A stretch of 48,600 bases of DNA, from the NCBI GenBank assembly GCA_027315455.1, contig DAHUXZ010000007.1, forward strand, positions 21,770 through 70,369. Reading direction: 5' to 3'. Source of the stretch: Thermoplasmata archaeon. GTDB taxonomy: Archaea > Thermoplasmatota > Thermoplasmata > Lutacidiplasmatales > UBA184. Shown one piece after another: positions 1 through 7,625 of the stretch (its first letter is position 1; every line of letters starts with the position of its first letter). The notes under the pieces were generated by a model. The model made no database searches, had not been told where the DNA came from, and saw nothing but the letters and a program-made list of their open reading frames with translations. The translations under genes and the position numbers were made by a program.

Positions 1-520
1 GGTAGAAGAGGTAGGTGGCCATCGGCGGCGTGCGGGCGAACTCCACGGTCTTCGCGGTCCCCTCCCGGGTCTCGCCCGCGACGGGGGTGTTGGACACGAC
101 CTCGAGATCCTCGGGGACCGTCGCCGAGAGGGCGATCGGCGCCTTCCGGTCGGGCCGGTCGACGCAGGGGAAGATGTGGCGGGCGCCGGTCGGCCCGCAC
201 TGCGTCGTGAGGATCGTGGCCGCGCCGAACCGGGACCGGTAGAGGCCCATCAGGCTCCGCTCGGGGATCGCCCCGCGGAACGACACCTCGACGGTGGCGG
301 CCCCCGGGGGTGCCCCCGCGAGGTGGACCTCCTCCGCTTCGGGGACGAGGTGGACGGAGAGGGGGCGTCCCCCGCAGGCCGCGGCCGAGATCTCGAGCCC
401 CGCGGCGTGGAGCCGCACCGGTTCATCGCCGACGTCGAGGTCGATCGCGACGTGGCCGGTGAATCGCAGGTGTCCGGGGTCGAGGGTGAGCTGAAGGCGG
501 TACTCGCGGACCGTTGGCAT
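1..520 (-). CDS. M1 family zinc aminopeptidase, N-terminal part (runs off the window)
   Basis: The reverse strand reads an open frame from ATG at 520 to the window edge, 173 codons. The N-terminal beta-sandwich typical of M1 aminopeptidases (aminopeptidase N, ERAP, tricorn-interacting factors F2/F3) is recognisable: MGLYRS near residue 90, then TQCGPTGARHIFPC.DRPDRKA, a SNTPV turn and RTPPMATYL just before the edge. The catalytic HExxH and GAMEN motifs lie beyond the window and cannot be checked. Family members remove N-terminal residues from peptides in the cytoplasm, and in Thermoplasma the F2/F3 enzymes finish peptides released by the proteasome or tricorn. That fits the peptide importer at the other end of this window, but the link is inference. 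The gene points away from the 5S rRNA, leaving about 155 nt between them. Confidence 0.85.
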   Translation of the reverse strand, partial: MPTVREYRLQLTLDPGHLRFTGHVAIDLDVGDEPVRLHAAGLEISAAACGGRPLSVHLVPEAEEVHLAGAPPGAATVEVSFRGAIPERSLMGLYRSRFGAATILTTQCGPTGARHIFPCVDRPDRKAPIALSATVPEDLEVVSNTPVAGETREGTAKTVEFARTPPMATYLFY

Positions 521-646
521 CTCGCCGGTACCCACGCGTCCGTCCCCCGTGCGCGCGGCCCCAGCCGGACGGCAGGGATACTGTTTGTCCCCATCCTCCG
601 ACCCGGTCGAAGACCGTCGGCGCGCGAAGGTCCCTCCCGACCAAAG

Positions 647-653
647 TTATATA
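647..653 (+). promoter_or_regulatory. TATA box of the 5S rRNA gene
   Basis: TTATATA is an AT-rich island in a GC-rich region and its centre lies about 26 nt before the predicted 5' end of the 5S rRNA, the standard archaeal TBP/TFB spacing. It indicates that 5S rRNA is transcribed from its own promoter. Confidence 0.75.
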
Positions 654-675
654 CCGGCCGCGGCTGGAATCCCTC

Positions 676-798
676 GGCTGACGGCCAAAGCGGTGGGGAA
701 ACACCCGGTCTCATTCCGAACCCGGCAGTTAAGCCCACTGGCGTTCCGCGCAGTACTGAAGTGCGCGAGCCTACGGGAGCCGCGGAAAGCTGTCAGCC
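676..798 (+). rRNA. 5S ribosomal RNA
   Basis: The stretch contains the conserved 5S core: ACACCCGGTCTCATTCCGAA followed by CCCGGCAGTTAAGCCC, then a GTACTG segment, in the right order and spacing. Helix I is formed by GGCTGAC (676-682) with GTCAGCC (792-798), giving a length of about 123 nt. Ends are set from helix I and may be off by a couple of bases. No 16S or 23S sequence is near; the neighbours are an M1 aminopeptidase on the other strand and endonuclease IV. A solitary 5S gene is usual in Thermoplasma relatives, where rRNA genes are unlinked, and supports that placement. Confidence 0.95.
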
Positions 799-846
799 TT
801 CAGCGAACGGATTAGCGGAGCGGCCGCCGGTTCCGGCCCGGGTAAG

Positions 847-854
847 TCATTAAG
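847..854 (+). promoter_or_regulatory. TATA-like element of endonuclease IV gene
   Basis: TCATTAAG sits about 29 nt before the ATG at 880, so the transcript would start at or just before the start codon (leaderless). Confidence 0.5.
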
Positions 855-879
855 GCGGGGACGGACGTCGGCCGCCTCC

Positions 880-1791
880 ATGTGGCTCGGGGCCCACGTC
901 GGCATCGCGGGCGGGATCGCGCTCGCCCCGGGGACGGGGCGGTCGATCGGATGCGAGGCGATCCAGATCTTCTCGAAGAGCCCCCAGATGTGGGCCGGAC
1001 CTCCGCTCGCGGACGAAGCCGCCGAGGCGTTCCGCGCCGCGGTGCGACAGGAAGGCCTGCGCGCGACGGCGGTCCACCACGGCTACCTCATCAACCTGGC
1101 ATCGCCGAAGCCCCCGATGCTGGAGAAATCCCGTGCGGCCTTCCAGGACGAGATCGCCCGCGCGGGGAAGCTCGGGGTCGATGCGCTCATCTTCCATTGC
1201 GGGGCCCACCTGGGCAGCGGGAGCCGGGAGGGGCTGCGCACGCTCACCGAGAGCCTGAACGGGGCCATCTCGGGGTCGGAGGGGTCCCGGGTCCGCCTCC
1301 TCCTCGAGAACTCCGCCGGCCAGGGCACGACGCTCTGCGCGACGCTCGAGGAGCTCGCCGAGGTCCTTGGGGGCGCCAGCGACCGGGACCGGGTCGGCGT
1401 GACCCTCGATACCTGCCACCTCTTCGCGGCCGGGATCGACCTGCGCACCGAGACCGCGTACGGCAGACTGATGGACGCCGTCGCCGCGACCATCGGCGTC
1501 GCGAGCGTCCGGGCGTTTCACCTCAACGATGCGAAGGCGGACCTGGGCTCGCACCTCGACCGCCATGCCAACATCGGCACCGGGCAGATCGGGGCGGAGG
1601 GGTTCCGTGGGCTCCTTCGGGACCCCCGGTGGGCCGAGGTCCCGGGGTATCTCGAGACGCCGCTCGACGACCGGGGCTACGCGAGCTACGTGGAGGACCT
1701 CGCGCGGTTGCGGGGCCTCGTGCCGGGGCCGAGCGGCGCCCGACGCGCACGCCGGTCCACGCGCGCGGCGGCCGCGAAAGCCAAGCCCTAA
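880..1791 (+). CDS. nfo: Endonuclease IV (AP endonuclease family 2)
   Basis: The 303-residue product is a TIM-barrel AP endonuclease that cuts the backbone 5' of abasic sites in base excision repair. The trinuclear zinc ligands can be placed by comparison with E. coli Nfo: H67 (HGYLIN), H106 (FHCGAH), E143 (LLENSAGQG), D177 and H180 (LDTCHLFAAG), H214 (HLNDAK), D227 and H229 (DRHANIGTG) and the Glu of YLETPL. Length is normal for the family, with an added Arg/Ala/Lys-rich tail of about 20 residues that may bind nucleic acid. The ATG at 880 follows a TATA-like element at leaderless distance. Its stop codon TAA merges with the TATA box of the transketolase gene. Confidence 0.95.
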   Translation: MWLGAHVGIAGGIALAPGTGRSIGCEAIQIFSKSPQMWAGPPLADEAAEAFRAAVRQEGLRATAVHHGYLINLASPKPPMLEKSRAAFQDEIARAGKLGVDALIFHCGAHLGSGSREGLRTLTESLNGAISGSEGSRVRLLLENSAGQGTTLCATLEELAEVLGGASDRDRVGVTLDTCHLFAAGIDLRTETAYGRLMDAVAATIGVASVRAFHLNDAKADLGSHLDRHANIGTGQIGAEGFRGLLRDPRWAEVPGYLETPLDDRGYASYVEDLARLRGLVPGPSGARRARRSTRAAAAKAKP

Positions 1792-1795
1792 ATAG
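1788..1795 (+). promoter_or_regulatory. TATA box of transketolase operon, overlapping the nfo stop codon
   Basis: CTAAATAG contains the TAA stop of the preceding gene (1789-1791) and lies about 29 nt before the transketolase ATG at 1821. Position and AT content fit an archaeal TATA element. Confidence 0.6.
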
Positions 1796-1820
1796 ACCGC
1801 GCCTCCTCGGCGCCCCGGCG

Positions 1821-2660
1821 ATGGAGTCCGCCGTCGGTCGCTCGCGACCCGAGGAGCTGGCCGAGCGGGCTCTCGAGGTCCGGCGCGACGTCATCCGGAT
1901 GACCTACACGGCGGGGAGCGGGCACCCCGGCGGGAGCCTCTCGGTGACGGACCTCGTCACCGCGCTGCTGTTCGCGGAGATGCGGATCGATCCGGCGCAG
2001 CCGAACTGGCCGGACCGGGACCGTCTGGTCCTCTCGAAGGGACACGCCGCCCCGGCTCTCTACTCCGCGATGGCGTTGCGCGGCTTTCTCCCGCGCGACG
2101 AGCTCCTGACCCTCCGGCGGATCGGGAGCCGCCTCCAGGGTCATGTCGACCGCAACAAGCTCCCCGGCATCGAGGCGTCCACCGGCTGCCTCGGGCAGGG
2201 GGTCGGGATGGCGGTCGGGATGGCGCTCGACGGGCGCCTCGCCGGTCGGAGCGGGCGGGTCTACACGATCCTCGGCGACGGGGAGTGCCAGGCCGGACTC
2301 ACCTGGGAGGCGCTCATGGCCGGGGGTCACTACGGACTCGACAACCTCGTCGTCATCCTCGACCGCAACCGCTTCGAGACCGATGGCGCGACGGAGGACA
2401 TCATGGGGATCGAGCCGATCGTCGACAAGTTCCGGGCCTTCCGCTACGAGACCCTCGACATCGACGGCCACGACTTCGGGGCGATCCTCGGTGCGTTCGC
2501 CCACGCCCGAGCGACGAAGGGACGCCCGACGGCGATCGTCGCACGGACGGTGAAGGGCAAGGGGGTCTCGTTCATGGAGAACCAGTTCGCCTACCACGGC
2601 AAGCCACCCACGAAACCGGAGGCCGAGCGCGCCCTCGCCGAGCTCGGGACCCACCTCTAG
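1821..2660 (+). CDS. Transketolase, N-terminal (thiamine-binding) subunit
   Basis: The 279-residue product is the first half of a split transketolase, which moves two-carbon ketol units between sugar phosphates in the non-oxidative pentose phosphate pathway. It carries the substrate and TPP pyrophosphate signatures: SGHPGGSLS near residue 33, LSKGHAAPALY, GSLGQG-equivalent GCLGQGVGMAVG, and the metal motif GDGECQ through LDRNRFETDG. Splitting into two genes is normal in archaea and some bacteria. The start was set at ATG 1821 because it follows the TATA box directly; the same frame is open further upstream only because nfo is GC-rich. The C-terminal subunit gene begins 7 nt after the stop, so the two are co-transcribed. 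Confidence 0.95.
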   Translation: MESAVGRSRPEELAERALEVRRDVIRMTYTAGSGHPGGSLSVTDLVTALLFAEMRIDPAQPNWPDRDRLVLSKGHAAPALYSAMALRGFLPRDELLTLRRIGSRLQGHVDRNKLPGIEASTGCLGQGVGMAVGMALDGRLAGRSGRVYTILGDGECQAGLTWEALMAGGHYGLDNLVVILDRNRFETDGATEDIMGIEPIVDKFRAFRYETLDIDGHDFGAILGAFAHARATKGRPTAIVARTVKGKGVSFMENQFAYHGKPPTKPEAERALAELGTHL

Positions 2661-2667
2661 GGGGAAC

Positions 2668-3618
2668 ATGGCGGCCGCGCGTACCGAGAGCCTTAGGGAC
2701 GCCTACGGACAGACCCTCGTCGAGATCGGCCAGAACGACCCGAACGTCGTGGTGCTGGACGCGGACCTCTCCGGCTCGACCCGCACGGCGCTCTTCGGCA
2801 AGCAGTTCCCGAACCGGTTCTTCAACGTCGGCGTCATGGAGCCGACGATGATGACCGTGGCCGCCGGCCTCGCCCTCGGCGGCCGGACGGTGTACGCGAG
2901 CACGTTCGCGATCTTCGCGGCCGGCCAGGCGTACAACGCGGTCCGCCAGTCGATCTGCTACAACCACGCCAACGTGAAGATCGTCGCGACGCACGGCGGG
3001 CTGCTCGTCGGCGGGGACGGGGGGACCCACCAGATGCTCGAGGACCTCGGGCTGATGCGCGGGCTTCCCGGCATGAGCGTGATCGCTCCCGCGGATGCCC
3101 CGTCGACCCGCGCCGCGACCCGCGCCGTGGCCGAGTTCGACGGGCCGGCGTACATCCGCCTCACCCGCGAGAACCTCCCGACGGTCACCGACGGGACGTT
3201 CGTCCTCGGCCGCGCGGCGGAGCTGCGGAGCGGGAACGACCTTACGATCGTCGCCGCCGGGGCCGTCGTGGCCCGGGCTCTCGAGGTGGCCGAGGAGCTC
3301 CACAAGGTCGGCGTCGAGGCCCGGGTCCTCGACTTCGCCTCGATCAAGCCGTTCGACGAGAAGGCCCTCCTGCGCGCCGCCCGCGACACCGGCGCGATCC
3401 TCACGATGGAGGAGCACACCGTCCTCACCGGTCTCGGGGCCCTCGTCGCCGCGACGACGGCCGAGAGCTACCCGGTCCCCGTCCGCCGCCTCGGGGTCCC
3501 CGACGTCTTCGGCGAGAGCGGGGAGCCGTGGGCCCTCCTCGACCGGTTCGGGCTGTCGAAGGAGCGGGCCCTCGAAGAGGCCTGGGAGCTCCTCCGCCTC
3601 AGGGGGAAGGTTCAGTAG
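2668..3618 (+). CDS. Transketolase, C-terminal subunit
   Basis: The 316-residue product supplies the pyrimidine-binding and C-terminal domains of transketolase. Visible signatures are the [11 protein letters not shown] opening, the [12 protein letters not shown] segment with the catalytic Glu that protonates the TPP aminopyrimidine, [16 protein letters not shown], and a C-terminal domain with the [10 protein letters not shown] element. It needs the N-terminal subunit encoded immediately upstream to form the active site at the interface. The gap to the upstream stop is 7 nt with only a G-rich stretch as a possible ribosome binding site. Transaldolase follows 31 nt downstream, completing a small non-oxidative pentose phosphate operon. 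Confidence 0.95.
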   Translation: MAAARTESLRDAYGQTLVEIGQNDPNVVVLDADLSGSTRTALFGKQFPNRFFNVGVMEPTMMTVAAGLALGGRTVYASTFAIFAAGQAYNAVRQSICYNHANVKIVATHGGLLVGGDGGTHQMLEDLGLMRGLPGMSVIAPADAPSTRAATRAVAEFDGPAYIRLTRENLPTVTDGTFVLGRAAELRSGNDLTIVAAGAVVARALEVAEELHKVGVEARVLDFASIKPFDEKALLRAARDTGAILTMEEHTVLTGLGALVAATTAESYPVPVRRLGVPDVFGESGEPWALLDRFGLSKERALEEAWELLRLRGKVQ

Positions 3619-3649
3619 GGAGCGCGGCGTCCCGCCTCCCGTCACGCGC

Positions 3650-4297
3650 ATGAAGCTCTTCCTCGACACCGCGAGCGTCGCCGAGATCCGGACGATGTGG
3701 GAGACCGGCATCCTGGACGGGGTGACGACGAACCCCACGCTGGTCGCGAAGGAGGGCCGCCGGTTCGAGGAGGTCCTCCGGGAGATCTGCGCCCTCGGCG
3801 TGCCGAGCGTCTCGGCCGAGGTCGTCGCGACGACGGCCGAGGCGATGGTCGGTGAGGGCCGCCACCTGCGCGGTCTCCACCCGGCGATCTACGTCAAGGT
3901 CCCGATGACGCCCGCGGGCCTGCGCGCGACGAAGGTCCTCGCCGCCGAAGGCACCCGCGTCAACATGACCCTCGTCTTCTCCGCGACCCAGGCGCTCCTG
4001 GCGGCCAAGGTCGGGGCGACCTACGTCAGCCCGTTCATCGGCCGCCTGGACGACCAGAGCCAGGTCGGGATGGACCTCATCCGGGACATCGTCCAGATCT
4101 ACCGCAACTACCGCTTCGCGACCCAGGTGCTCGTGGCGAGCATCCGGCACCCGATCCACGTTCTCGAGGCCGCGAAGATCGGCGCCGACATCGCGACGAT
4201 GCCGTACGGGGTCATGGAGAAGCTCGCCCAGCACCCGCTCACCGACCTCGGGCTCGCCCGGTTCCTCAAGGACTGGGAGAAGGTCCCGAAGGCCTGA
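3650..4297 (+). CDS. Transaldolase (small TalC/MipB-type)
   Basis: The 215-residue TIM-barrel enzyme belongs to the short transaldolase/fructose-6-phosphate aldolase family. D6 (LFLDTA), the TTNPTL loop and the Schiff-base lysine K83 (YVKVPMT) are present. Two positions help decide between activities: the residue matching FSA Gln59 is Glu57 (SAEVVATT), and the residue matching FSA Tyr131 is Phe (SPFIGR). Both are the transaldolase choice, so transfer of dihydroxyacetone units rather than aldol cleavage is inferred. The ATG at 3650 gives the canonical MKLFLDTA N terminus; extension upstream would add non-family residues. It lies behind the two transketolase genes and likely shares their transcript. 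Confidence 0.92.
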   Translation: MKLFLDTASVAEIRTMWETGILDGVTTNPTLVAKEGRRFEEVLREICALGVPSVSAEVVATTAEAMVGEGRHLRGLHPAIYVKVPMTPAGLRATKVLAAEGTRVNMTLVFSATQALLAAKVGATYVSPFIGRLDDQSQVGMDLIRDIVQIYRNYRFATQVLVASIRHPIHVLEAAKIGADIATMPYGVMEKLAQHPLTDLGLARFLKDWEKVPKA

Positions 4298-4310
4298 GGG
4301 CGGCCGATAC

Positions 4311-4319
4311 CGTTTATTG
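4311..4319 (+). promoter_or_regulatory. TATA-like element before the DUF357-translin operon
   Basis: CGTTTATTG stands out from the GC-rich surroundings and its centre is about 26 nt before the GTG at 4341. This argues against the alternative TTG start at 4317, which would lie inside the element. Confidence 0.55.
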
Positions 4320-4340
4320 GCCGGTCCCCTCCCCGCCGCC

Positions 4341-4625
4341 GTGGGCGAGGAGCCGCTCGTCGAGAAGTACATCCGGCTCACCACGGAGGCGCTCGGCCGC
4401 GTCCGGGCCGCGCCGCCGGCGCGCTCGTTCCTCTTCGGCGCCTCCGAGGACTTCCTTTCGATGGCACGGGCCTACCTCGCGGACGCCGAGCACTTCCGGG
4501 CCCACGGCGACCGGGACCGGGCGCTCGCGGCGGCCAGCTACGCCCACGGCTGGCTCGACGCGGGGGTCCGGCTGGGACTATTGGACGGAGGGAACGACGA
4601 TGTCCGGTTCACCCCCTACCGCTGA
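4341..4625 (+). CDS. DUF357 family protein
   Basis: The 94-residue protein is predicted helical, with EEPLVEKYIRLTTEAL at the start and the AxAYLxDAEHFRxxGDxxRALAAASYAHGWLDAGVRLGLL core expected of the archaeal DUF357 family. That core is a helical-bundle motif without a defined biochemical role. The GTG at 4341 is preferred over TTG 4317 because a TATA element occupies 4311-4319. The last 26 nt overlap the translin gene in another frame, so the two products are translationally coupled and plausibly act together; that is inference. Downstream comes MTA phosphorylase in the same operon. Confidence 0.75.
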   Translation: MGEEPLVEKYIRLTTEALGRVRAAPPARSFLFGASEDFLSMARAYLADAEHFRAHGDRDRALAAASYAHGWLDAGVRLGLLDGGNDDVRFTPYR

Positions 4626-5262
4626 ACGGAAGGGCCGCGCGCCCCCGCGGGTCCCGGAGGAGGTCCTGGGGGCGATCGACGCCCACCTCAAACGGCGCGA
4701 GGCCCGGCGCGAGGAGCTCTACGAGCGCTCGCGGGTGCTGCGCCGGCTCGCCCAGGGCACGATGGCGCGGCTCCACGAGGGCGAGGCCGTCGAGGCCGCC
4801 GTCGCGGAGGTCCGCGAGCGGACCCGGGAGCTCTCCCGCGCCCTCGAGGCCGGCGGGGCCGGCGACGAGGGGATCGCCCATGACGCCTTCCAGGAGGCGG
4901 CCGAGGCCGGGCTCCTGTACGCGATCGTGCGCGAGGAGCCCCTCCCGTCGCCCGAAGTGCTCGGCGTCGCCCCGGAGGCCTACCTCCTCGGCCTGGGGGA
5001 TGCGATCGGGGAGGTCCGCCGCCTGGTCCTCGGTGACCTCGCGCACGGCCGGATCGAGTCGGCCGAGTTCCGCCTCGCGCTGATGGAGGGGCTCTACCGC
5101 TCGCTGCTCCGCTTCGACACGACCCGCGCGATCGTCCAGCTCAAGCCCAAGCAGGACGCCGCGCGCTCGCTCCTCGAGCGGACCCGCGGCGAGGTCACGA
5201 TGGCCCGGGTCCTCGCGCGGGGCCCGGGGCGGCCCAACGGGGGAGGAACGGAGGAGGCATGA
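4600..5262 (+). CDS. Translin family protein (RNA/ssDNA-binding)
   Basis: The 220-residue helical protein matches archaeal translin. It has a long N-terminal helix (LKRREARREELYERSRVLR), the DAFQEAAEAGLLYAI core near residue 95, EAYLLGLGDAIGEVRR, and a C-terminal MEGLYRSLLRFDTTRA helix. Translin binds RNA and single-stranded DNA as a ring-like oligomer; in eukaryotes with TRAX it forms the C3PO nuclease, which depends on acidic residues in TRAX. The archaeal role is not established. A GGAGGG ribosome binding site lies 7-8 nt before the ATG, inside the end of the DUF357 gene. The stop overlaps the MTA phosphorylase start (ATGA). Confidence 0.85.
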   Translation: MSGSPPTAERKGRAPPRVPEEVLGAIDAHLKRREARREELYERSRVLRRLAQGTMARLHEGEAVEAAVAEVRERTRELSRALEAGGAGDEGIAHDAFQEAAEAGLLYAIVREEPLPSPEVLGVAPEAYLLGLGDAIGEVRRLVLGDLAHGRIESAEFRLALMEGLYRSLLRFDTTRAIVQLKPKQDAARSLLERTRGEVTMARVLARGPGRPNGGGTEEA

Positions 5263-6050
5263 GCCACGGGCGCGAGCGGATCGGGGTCATCGGCGGGTCG
5301 GGGATCTCGGAGTTCTTCGGGACGTCCTCGACGACGGTGCACCGGGTGGGAACGCCGTACGGGGCGCCGTCGGCCCCGATCGTGGAGGGCCGGGTGGGGG
5401 ACCGCACCGTCCTGTTCCTCCCGCGGCACGGGGTCGGGCATACGATCCCCCCGCACCGCGTGAACTACCGGGCCAACATCGACGCCCTGTGCTCCCTCGG
5501 CGCGCAGGCGATCGTCACCGTGAGCTCCGTCGGGTCGCTCGCCGAGGACCTCCCACCGGGCTCGTTCGTCCTGCCGGCGCAGTTCATCGACTTCACGCGC
5601 CAGCGGCCGACGACGTTCTTCGATGGCGGAAAGGTCTACCACGTCTCGATGGCCGACCCGTTCTGCCCGGACCTCCTCGGGCTCGCCGCCGAGGCGGGTC
5701 GGGCGACGGGCCACCCGTTCGCGACGGGGAAGACCTACCTGTGCGTCGAGGGCCCGCGCTTCTCGACGCGCGCCGAGTCGCGCTACTTCCGCAGCCTCGC
5801 CGAGGTGATCGGGATGACGCTCGTTCCCGAGGTCACGCTCGCGCGGGAACGCGGGCGCTGCTACGCGTGCCTCGCGATGGTCACGGACTTCGACGTGTGG
5901 GCCGAGAAGCCCGTCGAGGCCCGCGAGGTCGTCGAGACGATGCGCGGCAATGCCGCGGGGATGCGCGAGGTGCTCACGGACCTGCTCGCGCGCCTCGCCG
6001 CGCCGGTCGCGTGCCGGTGCGCGCACGCGCTGGACGAAGCGGGGATCTGA
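5259..6050 (+). CDS. mtnP: S-methyl-5'-thioadenosine phosphorylase
   Basis: The 263-residue enzyme splits methylthioadenosine, the by-product of polyamine synthesis, into adenine and methylthioribose 1-phosphate. Signatures in order are GVIGGSGISEF (phosphate site), LPRHGVGHTIPPHRVNYRAN, VEGPRFSTRAE, MTLVPEVTLARE and MVTDFDVW. The two Asp in TDFDVW match the pair that reads the adenine amino group in MTA phosphorylase, which argues against a methylthioinosine- or guanosine-specific enzyme. Length is normal. The ATG overlaps the translin stop and is preceded by a GGAGG site. The 3' end converges on rpoK with 4 nt between stop codons. Confidence 0.9.
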   Translation: MSHGRERIGVIGGSGISEFFGTSSTTVHRVGTPYGAPSAPIVEGRVGDRTVLFLPRHGVGHTIPPHRVNYRANIDALCSLGAQAIVTVSSVGSLAEDLPPGSFVLPAQFIDFTRQRPTTFFDGGKVYHVSMADPFCPDLLGLAAEAGRATGHPFATGKTYLCVEGPRFSTRAESRYFRSLAEVIGMTLVPEVTLARERGRCYACLAMVTDFDVWAEKPVEAREVVETMRGNAAGMREVLTDLLARLAAPVACRCAHALDEAGI

Positions 6051-6054
6051 CCGA

Positions 6055-6315
6055 TCAGCTCGACCGCGGGCCACGCCGCACGGTGATGGGGATCACATGG
6101 GCGGCGAACTCGTGCTCGGCGATCTCGACCGGGTCGATGAGCGTCGCGGGAACGTCGATGAGGATCGGCGCTCCCAAGGAGACCTGGAGGGCCCTCGCCC
6201 CGAGGATCCGGGCGCGCTCGAAGCGCGTGTAAGCGTCGTCGCTGCCGGCGGTCGCCGCGGCCCGATCGCTCACTTCCGCACCATTCAGGGCCGCGAGGGC
6301 AGGTGCGGCCGTCAA
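6055..6315 (-). CDS. rpoK: DNA-directed RNA polymerase subunit K (Rpo6)
   Basis: The product contains the universal RPB6/omega core: [16 protein letters not shown], then ILIDVP, a DPVEIAEHE helix and IPITVRR at the C terminus. Subunit K clamps and stabilises the polymerase. The core is about 60 residues, and the upstream part is Ala-rich and not conserved. Start choice: a TATA element at 6339-6345 predicts transcription from about 6317, so the GTG at 6327 would not be transcribed and TTG 6315 (86 residues) would be a leaderless start. GTG 6273 (72 residues) is a further option. It is on the same strand as the hydrolase upstream but has its own promoter. Confidence 0.88.
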   Translation of the reverse strand: MTAAPALAALNGAEVSDRAAATAGSDDAYTRFERARILGARALQVSLGAPILIDVPATLIDPVEIAEHEFAAHVIPITVRRGPRSS

Positions 6316-6338
6316 GGGCTCGCCCACTCAGGGCAAGG

Positions 6339-6345
6339 TATTTAC
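6339..6345 (-). promoter_or_regulatory. TATA box of rpoK
   Basis: On the minus strand the sequence reads GTAAATA, in an otherwise GC-rich spacer. Its centre is about 27 nt before TTG 6315. Confidence 0.6.
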
Positions 6346-6443
6346 CATTTGCGAGGAGGCCGGCGGTCCCTTGGAGCGAGGTCCGGTGCGTGGGTTCCGC
6401 GCGTTGCCCTGGGTTCCGGCCGGCACGGCCGAGGTCCGCCGGC

Positions 6444-7316
6444 TCAGTCGCCGGTGACGTCCAGCAGGAACTCTCGGATCGCGCCGAGGAACTCCCTCGG
6501 CTGTTCGAGATGCCCGAGGTGGCTCGAGCGGGGGAGGACCCGCAGGTGGGCCGGGATGATCCGGTCGGCCATCTCGCGGGCCGCTTCGAACATCGAGTCG
6601 TAGCGCCCCGTGAGGACAAGGGTCGGGACCTCGATCTGGGAGTAGTAGCGACGCCCGTCCCAGCGCGCGAGCGTTCCGTCGACCACGAACTCATCACCGG
6701 TCCGCGTCATCATCGTCCGGTACACCTCCTTCGAGAGGCGGGCGGCCTTCAGGTCGCGCGGCGCGGTGTCGAGGAAGCGCTGGGAAAAGGGCCGGACGAT
6801 CTCCGCGGCGAGCGCCTGGTAGCCGGGCGAGTCGAACGCTTTCCTGGCCGTGAGGTCACGCAGGCGCTCGCGCTGGCGGGGCGTCGCGGCCGCGATCATC
6901 ATCCGGTTCGACGCGCGCACCTCGGCCGCGCTGCCGGCGGTCTGGCAGAGCAGGAGCGACCGCAGCTGCTCGGGGTGCCGGTGCGCATACTCGAGCGCGA
7001 CGAACCCGCCGGCGGAGAACCCGAGAAGATGGAGCTCCTTGATGTCCAGCGCCCGTCGGATCGCCTCGACGTCCTCGGCGAGAATGGGGACGGTGTAGGT
7101 GCTCGGCCGCTTCGGCCGCCACGAGCCCCCGACCCCGCGGGGGTTGAACAGGACGACCCTCAGGTGGGCGCTCGCGAGCTTGAGGAGCGCGCGCAGGTAG
7201 TGGTAGGTGTAGCCCGGTCCGCCGGGGTGGACGAGCAAGGTCGCCGGACCGTCGCCCTGCGCGATGTACTCGAACGGTCGCCGGCCCTCGACCGTCACGC
7301 ACCGTGCGCGAGCCAT
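6444..7316 (-). CDS. Alpha/beta hydrolase, proline iminopeptidase-like
   Basis: The 290-residue protein has the alpha/beta hydrolase fold in the arrangement of prolyl aminopeptidases. The oxyanion segment is HPGGPG (residues 30-35), the nucleophile elbow GFSAGG puts Ser at 101, Asp240 follows LTGRYD, and His266 lies in RSSHLGHLEQP. The lid region between residues 130 and 225 is Arg-rich. No signal peptide is seen, so it is cytoplasmic. Release of N-terminal proline from peptides is possible, but this family also includes esterases and C-C hydrolases, so the substrate is open. The ATG at 7316 lies 25 nt after a TATA element. Confidence 0.8.
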   Translation of the reverse strand: MARARCVTVEGRRPFEYIAQGDGPATLLVHPGGPGYTYHYLRALLKLASAHLRVVLFNPRGVGGSWRPKRPSTYTVPILAEDVEAIRRALDIKELHLLGFSAGGFVALEYAHRHPEQLRSLLLCQTAGSAAEVRASNRMMIAAATPRQRERLRDLTARKAFDSPGYQALAAEIVRPFSQRFLDTAPRDLKAARLSKEVYRTMMTRTGDEFVVDGTLARWDGRRYYSQIEVPTLVLTGRYDSMFEAAREMADRIIPAHLRVLPRSSHLGHLEQPREFLGAIREFLLDVTGD

Positions 7317-7336
7317 GCCCGCTCAAGGACTCCTTG

Positions 7337-7345
7337 GCTTAATCT
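7337..7345 (-). promoter_or_regulatory. TATA-like element of the alpha/beta hydrolase gene
   Basis: The minus strand reads GATTAAGCC, centred about 25 nt before the ATG at 7316. A leaderless transcript is predicted. Confidence 0.55.
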
Positions 7346-7430
7346 TCATTCCGTTGGCCGCCCCGGACCGAAGAGCGGTCCTGCCCCGTCGGGACGCCGC
7401 GTGCACGGGCGACGGCGCGGAACGTAGGGT

Positions 7431-7437
7431 CAAATAG
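7431..7437 (+). promoter_or_regulatory. TATA-like element upstream of the secreted glycosidase gene
   Basis: CAAATAG is the only clear AT-rich element before the glycosidase gene. It predicts a transcript start near 7457-7460, leaving about 165 nt before the preferred start codon at 7626. That is unusual for this window, where most first genes are leaderless. Confidence 0.5.
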
Positions 7438-7625
7438 CCGGACGACCACGTCCCCGATGGACCTGGCCCCTGCGGCCCCGTCCGACCCCCCGCGCCGTGC
7501 GAGGCTCCTCCACTGCCTACCTAGACCCGACCCCGCCCCCCACGGGCCCGCGGCCTCCTCCGTCCGCGGTGTCGCCCGAGATGGCCGCCCCCCCCGGACG
7601 ACGGCACTCGGTGAGGTCCGCGGCC

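Noticed and set aside
882-1820. Long open frame continuous with transketolase N-terminal subunit
   Set aside because: It is an Arg/Pro/Gly-rich shadow of nfo in another frame; endonuclease IV motifs are in the nfo frame, and the transketolase begins at ATG 1821 after a TATA box.
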